A stretch of 64,000 nucleotides of DNA, taken from positions 1 to 64,000 of the forward strand of contig JAFTVX010000021.1 in NCBI GenBank assembly GCA_017465575.1, written 5' to 3'. Shown piece by piece: positions 61,329 to 64,000 of this stretch. Both the position numbers and the translations under genes were made by a program. The notes under the pieces were generated by a model that was not told the origin of the DNA, did not search any database, and worked only from the letters and a program-made list of their open reading frames with translations. The stretch's first letter is position 1; the number at the start of each line of letters is the position of its first letter. Source of the stretch: Alistipes sp. Lineage in GTDB: Bacteria > Bacteroidota > Bacteroidia > Bacteroidales > Rikenellaceae.

Positions 61329-62031
61329 CCTTTTTGCCGACCTCGGCTCGCTACTTTTCCCTTCGGGATGCGTGGTCTGTGGTGGTGATGTGTCGAGCTC
61401 GATGCACGGCATCTGCACCATGTGCCGCTATACAATTCCCCTCACTAACTTTTGGAAAACGGAGGAAAATCCCACGAAGGAGCACTTCGCTGGCATTATC
61501 CCCTTGGTGCATGCCTCGTCGTTCTTCTACTTTTCGCACGAGAGCCAGTGGCGTACGCTTATCCACCGCTTTAAGTATGGCGGTGAGTGGCGCCTTGCCG
61601 AGAGCTTTGGCCGTTGGTATGGCCGTGAGCTTAGAGAGTCGGGTCTCTACAACGATGTGGATGTCGTAGTGCCTGTACCTCTGCACTTTATCAAGACCAT
61701 TAAGCGTGGCTACAACCAATCTTCGTATCTGGCCGAGAGCATCGCTCGCGAGCTTGGCAAGCCCACCGATAGGCGCTCTGTTCGTCGCCACCGTAACAAC
61801 CCTCCGCAGTCGCGTAGCTCGATGGGCGAGAGGTGGACAAATGTCGAAAATCTCTTTACGGTCGCTAACCCTCGGGCGCTGAGTGGCAAACATATACTCC
61901 TTGTCGATGATGTCCTAACCACAGGCGCTACCTTGGCATCGCTTGCCTCGGCCATTCTTGCCGCAGTCCCCGATGCCCGTATCTCTATCGCTACACTTGC
62001 CGTATCGCGCAAAATCGACGGGGCAAAGTAG
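61312..62031 (+). CDS. ComF-family phosphoribosyltransferase-like protein
   Basis: 239 residues. An N-terminal zinc-finger-like region (CVVCGG and GICTMCR) precedes a PRPP-type domain with LLVDDVLTTGATLASLA. The segment VVPVPLHFIKTIKRGYNQS is also typical. ComF is needed for DNA uptake in naturally competent bacteria, but most Bacteroidetes have the gene without known competence. The start overlaps priA; the linkage with PriA is common and suggests a DNA-restart or recombination role (inference). Confidence 0.88.
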   Translation: MSMLSNLFADLGSLLFPSGCVVCGGDVSSSMHGICTMCRYTIPLTNFWKTEENPTKEHFAGIIPLVHASSFFYFSHESQWRTLIHRFKYGGEWRLAESFGRWYGRELRESGLYNDVDVVVPVPLHFIKTIKRGYNQSSYLAESIARELGKPTDRRSVRRHRNNPPQSRSSMGERWTNVENLFTVANPRALSGKHILLVDDVLTTGATLASLASAILAAVPDARISIATLAVSRKIDGAK

Positions 62032-62052
62032 CGCATCTTTTTGTGCCGAGGT

Positions 62053-62083
62053 TTTGTATTTCGCTTTTTTATTTCTACCTTTG
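62053..62083 (+). promoter_or_regulatory. Promoter of the Pro-Glu lipoprotein genes
   Basis: TTTG (62053-62056), 19-bp spacer, TACCTTTG (62076-62083): full consensus, 26 bp before the ATG at 62109. Confidence 0.75.
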
Positions 62084-62108
62084 TTATAAGTTAAACTATT
62101 TAGAAGGT

Positions 62109-63257
62109 ATGAGAAAGTTTTTTGCACTATTCCTTGCATCGCTTATGCTTGTTGTAGCTTGTGAGCCCGATACCCCCGAGCAGGATATCCCCAATGACCC
62201 TATCGAGAACCCCGACGATAAACCCACTCCCGAGCCCGAGCCAGAACCCGAGCCCGAGCCTGAGCCCGAGCCCGAACCCGAGCCCGAACCTGAGCCTGAG
62301 CCTGAGCCTGAACCCGAGGTTGTGGAGTTGCCCTATCTGTCGGGATTGTACTTTGGTAGCTACTATGGCGCAACCGAGAACGACTACAACTACTCGTTGG
62401 TGCTTGCCACCCAGGCAGACTGCTACGATATTATCTCGGGCGATGTAAATATCTATCCCGATAGCCAATACCTCTTCCTTGACCTCTACGCTTCGGTACC
62501 TGCCGAGGAGTATAATATCCGTTTCGATGTGCCTGAGGGTGAATATGTTATCGACCCAATGAATAGCTGCACGGCAGGCACAATATCTGTGGAGTACTCG
62601 TCGCTATATACCACCAACGAGACCACTGGTGATGAGGTATTCTTCGCTTCGGGCACGGTTACGGTAAGCGCCGATAAGATTGTTGCAAAGTTGGTTACCA
62701 AGGGTGGCGAGGAGCTAACTTTTAGCTGCCCCACACGCTCGGTGGATAATAGCCAAAACTTCGGCCCTTCGTTCTCGCCTCCCGAGCAATCGACCTTGGA
62801 GGCCGACCTCGAAATCGCCTTTTCGGAGTGTACGATTGCCGTCGAAAACTATGGCGACTACTATGTTATCGGCAAGAACAACTGGTTCCTGTATGTCAAG
62901 GACGATGCTACGGGCGATAGCCTCTCGATGGAGCTTTTGGCGCCTATGACCGATGCGTTGCCCTTGGGCGTATTCCCCGTAACGAGCGACCTAAACGAGC
63001 TACAGATGGTGCTTCCGGGCTATGTCGATGCACAGAATGCTATGTGGTCGTGGTATCAGTTCTATGCCGACTATACGACAATCACCTCGTCGGCACCTGT
63101 TGCAGATGGCGAGATTGAGATTGTGGATAATGGCGACGGCACAATGACCGTAAAGATTGCCGTTGTAGATGATATGGAGCATAAGATTTCGGGTGAGGCA
63201 ACAGCCTCTTATGTAGACCTTACTCGAAGTTCGGCACGAACACCACGCAAAAAGTAA
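62109..63257 (+). CDS. Lipoprotein with Pro-Glu rod, first copy
   Basis: 382 residues from the ATG at 62109. Lipobox LVVACE (Cys18), then the linker [23 protein letters not shown] sequence and 15 Pro-Glu pairs coded by ccN-gaR hexamers (62229-62318). The C-terminal ~280 residues are beta-rich (LPYLSGLYFGSYYGATENDY and later MTVKIAVVDDMEHK), without a family I recognise; two internal halves look related. A PE rod is extended and would push the domain away from the membrane. The next gene starts 6 bp later with the same N-terminus. Confidence 0.8.
   Translation: MRKFFALFLASLMLVVACEPDTPEQDIPNDPIENPDDKPTPEPEPEPEPEPEPEPEPEPEPEPEPEPEPEVVELPYLSGLYFGSYYGATENDYNYSLVLATQADCYDIISGDVNIYPDSQYLFLDLYASVPAEEYNIRFDVPEGEYVIDPMNSCTAGTISVEYSSLYTTNETTGDEVFFASGTVTVSADKIVAKLVTKGGEELTFSCPTRSVDNSQNFGPSFSPPEQSTLEADLEIAFSECTIAVENYGDYYVIGKNNWFLYVKDDATGDSLSMELLAPMTDALPLGVFPVTSDLNELQMVLPGYVDAQNAMWSWYQFYADYTTITSSAPVADGEIEIVDNGDGTMTVKIAVVDDMEHKISGEATASYVDLTRSSARTPRKK
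62229..62318 (+). repeat. Hexanucleotide repeat, 15 Pro-Glu codon pairs
   Basis: Uninterrupted ccN-gaR pairs (mostly cccgag, also cctgag and cccgaa), exactly 90 bp. Changes in repeat number would keep the frame. Confidence 0.95.
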
Positions 63258-63263
63258 AGCGCT

Positions 63264-63953
63264 ATGAAACAGCTATTTATGCTTTTGGTCGCCATCGCCT
63301 TTATGGTTGCTTGTGAGCCAGATACCCCCGAGCAGGATGTCCCCAATGACCCTATCGAGAACCCCGACGATAAGCCCACTCCCGAGCCCGAACCCGAGCC
63401 CGAGCCTGAGCCCGAACCCGAACCTGAGCCCGAACCTGAGCCCGAACCCGAGCCCGAGCCTGAGACCGAGCCCGAGCCCGACGATGCGATTTCGACACTT
63501 ACAGGCGATTTGGTGCTTGACTTTAACCCCGAGTGCTCGATGTGCTATGCCGACTGCTTTGGCGACTACTACGATGCGGGGCTATATATGTGGGGCTTCT
63601 ACTTTCAGAACTACACCACTAAGGAGCAGCTTTATATCGAGGTTATGCACCCCGACGACCTCTTTGAGGTGCCCGAGGCTGAGTTTACGGCATCGGATAA
63701 TATCTATCGCGAATATGCCTTGTTGAAGGGCACCTACGACTTCGAGGGCTACCAGGTATATTCGTGGTATACATCGCTTGCCACCTCGGAGCACGATGCG
63801 CATATTGCCCCCATTGTCGAGGGTACGATGTCTATTCGCCTTATCGAGGAGACGGGCAACTACGAGGCCACATTTGACCTTAAAGATGATGCTGGCAACG
63901 CAATAACAGGCATCTACTCCCACCGCGTGGTGCTGGAAGATTTTAGAATGTAA
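63264..63953 (+). CDS. Lipoprotein with Pro-Glu rod, second copy
   Basis: 229 residues, lipobox FMVACE (Cys17). The linker and rod nearly match the previous gene at the DNA level (63313-63385 against 62161-62233), including 14 PE pairs, one TE and a final PE. The C-terminal domain is shorter (about residues 75-229) and resembles the second half of the first protein ([31 protein letters not shown]). Possibly a partial duplicate with the same anchor and a different head. Function unknown. A terminator follows. Confidence 0.8.
   Translation: MKQLFMLLVAIAFMVACEPDTPEQDVPNDPIENPDDKPTPEPEPEPEPEPEPEPEPEPEPEPEPEPETEPEPDDAISTLTGDLVLDFNPECSMCYADCFGDYYDAGLYMWGFYFQNYTTKEQLYIEVMHPDDLFEVPEAEFTASDNIYREYALLKGTYDFEGYQVYSWYTSLATSEHDAHIAPIVEGTMSIRLIEETGNYEATFDLKDDAGNAITGIYSHRVVLEDFRM
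63381..63476 (+). repeat. Hexanucleotide repeat, 16 Pro-Glu-type pairs
   Basis: Fourteen ccN-gaR pairs, one acc-gag, then ccc-gag. The pattern of synonymous codons differs from the array at 62229. Confidence 0.9.
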
Positions 63954-63969
63954 CTAATTAGTAATGAGC

Positions 63970-64000
63970 AATAAGGGCAAGCGTTGGGCTTGCCCTTATT
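63970..64000 (+). terminator. Terminator of the Pro-Glu lipoprotein operon
   Basis: aataagggcaag (63970-63981) pairs with cttgcccttatt (63989-64000), 12 perfect pairs over a 7-nt loop, at the window edge. Confidence 0.85.

Overview
The window looks like a chromosomal segment of a gut-type Bacteroidales bacterium, plausibly Rikenellaceae or Alistipes-like (the genus is inference). The evidence is the near absence of Shine-Dalgarno leaders, many copies of the Bacteroidetes promoter TTTG-N19-21-TAnnTTTG, GldH and a PSP1/RicT-type protein, TonB-dependent receptors, BACON-domain lipoproteins, GH92 enzymes, and lipoproteins whose lipobox cysteine is usually preceded by A or S. No phage, plasmid, CRISPR array, rRNA or complete insertion sequence was recognised.

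Layout. 1-0.8 kb: an NrdG-like activase, a decayed HTH gene and a dispersed repeat. 0.8-4.8 kb (minus): rlmD, trmB, gldH and a RicT/PSP1 protein. 5.0-11.6 kb (plus): a TetR-controlled drug or solvent exporter of the YbhGFSR type (TolC, HlyD, two ATPases, two permeases). 11.7-16.1 kb: pullulanase, then convergent GH123-like and DUF1349 genes. 16.2-18.1 kb: a structured small RNA, a DprA-like protein, 11-bp repeat arrays, an MGMT-like protein, a YdeI-like protein and tRNA(CAU). 18.2-28.3 kb (minus): an eight-gene envelope operon (TonB receptor, DUF4876, DUF6850 barrel, OB-like lipoprotein, PepSY-type membrane protein, ABC ATPase, membrane subunit, DUF4857), probably for uptake of a metal or metal complex. 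28.4-32.2 kb (minus): two half-size chromate transporters, an RlmI-like methyltransferase and a U32 protein. 32.2-33.4 kb: a gene-free repeat island. 33.4-39.2 kb (minus): a DUF3784-like protein, an OB-repeat lipoprotein and a TonB receptor. 39.4-44.1 kb (minus): two BACON lipoproteins separated by a four-helix-bundle cassette with inverted repeats. 44.4-49.2 kb (plus): yebC, ileS and a DksA-like gene. 49.5-52.3 kb (minus): upp, hflX and tonB. 52.4-57.9 kb (plus): rlmN and two GH92 mannosidases. 58.1-64 kb (plus): YitT, priA, a ComF-like gene and two Pro-Glu-repeat lipoproteins.

The most unusual material is non-coding. (i) An array of about 14 imperfect 22-bp palindromes lies at 32.6-33.1 kb, with a solo copy at 17.07 kb. 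(ii) A dispersed element of 10-bp repeats occurs four times, and two inverted copies enclose a self-promoted four-helix-bundle gene at 41.35-42.07 kb, like a small mobile cassette. (iii) A ~180-bp palindrome sits inside the 18-28 kb operon. (iv) A ~250-nt structured RNA with its own promoter -7 element and T-run lies at 16.26-16.52 kb. All identifications come from reading the sequence; no database search was possible.
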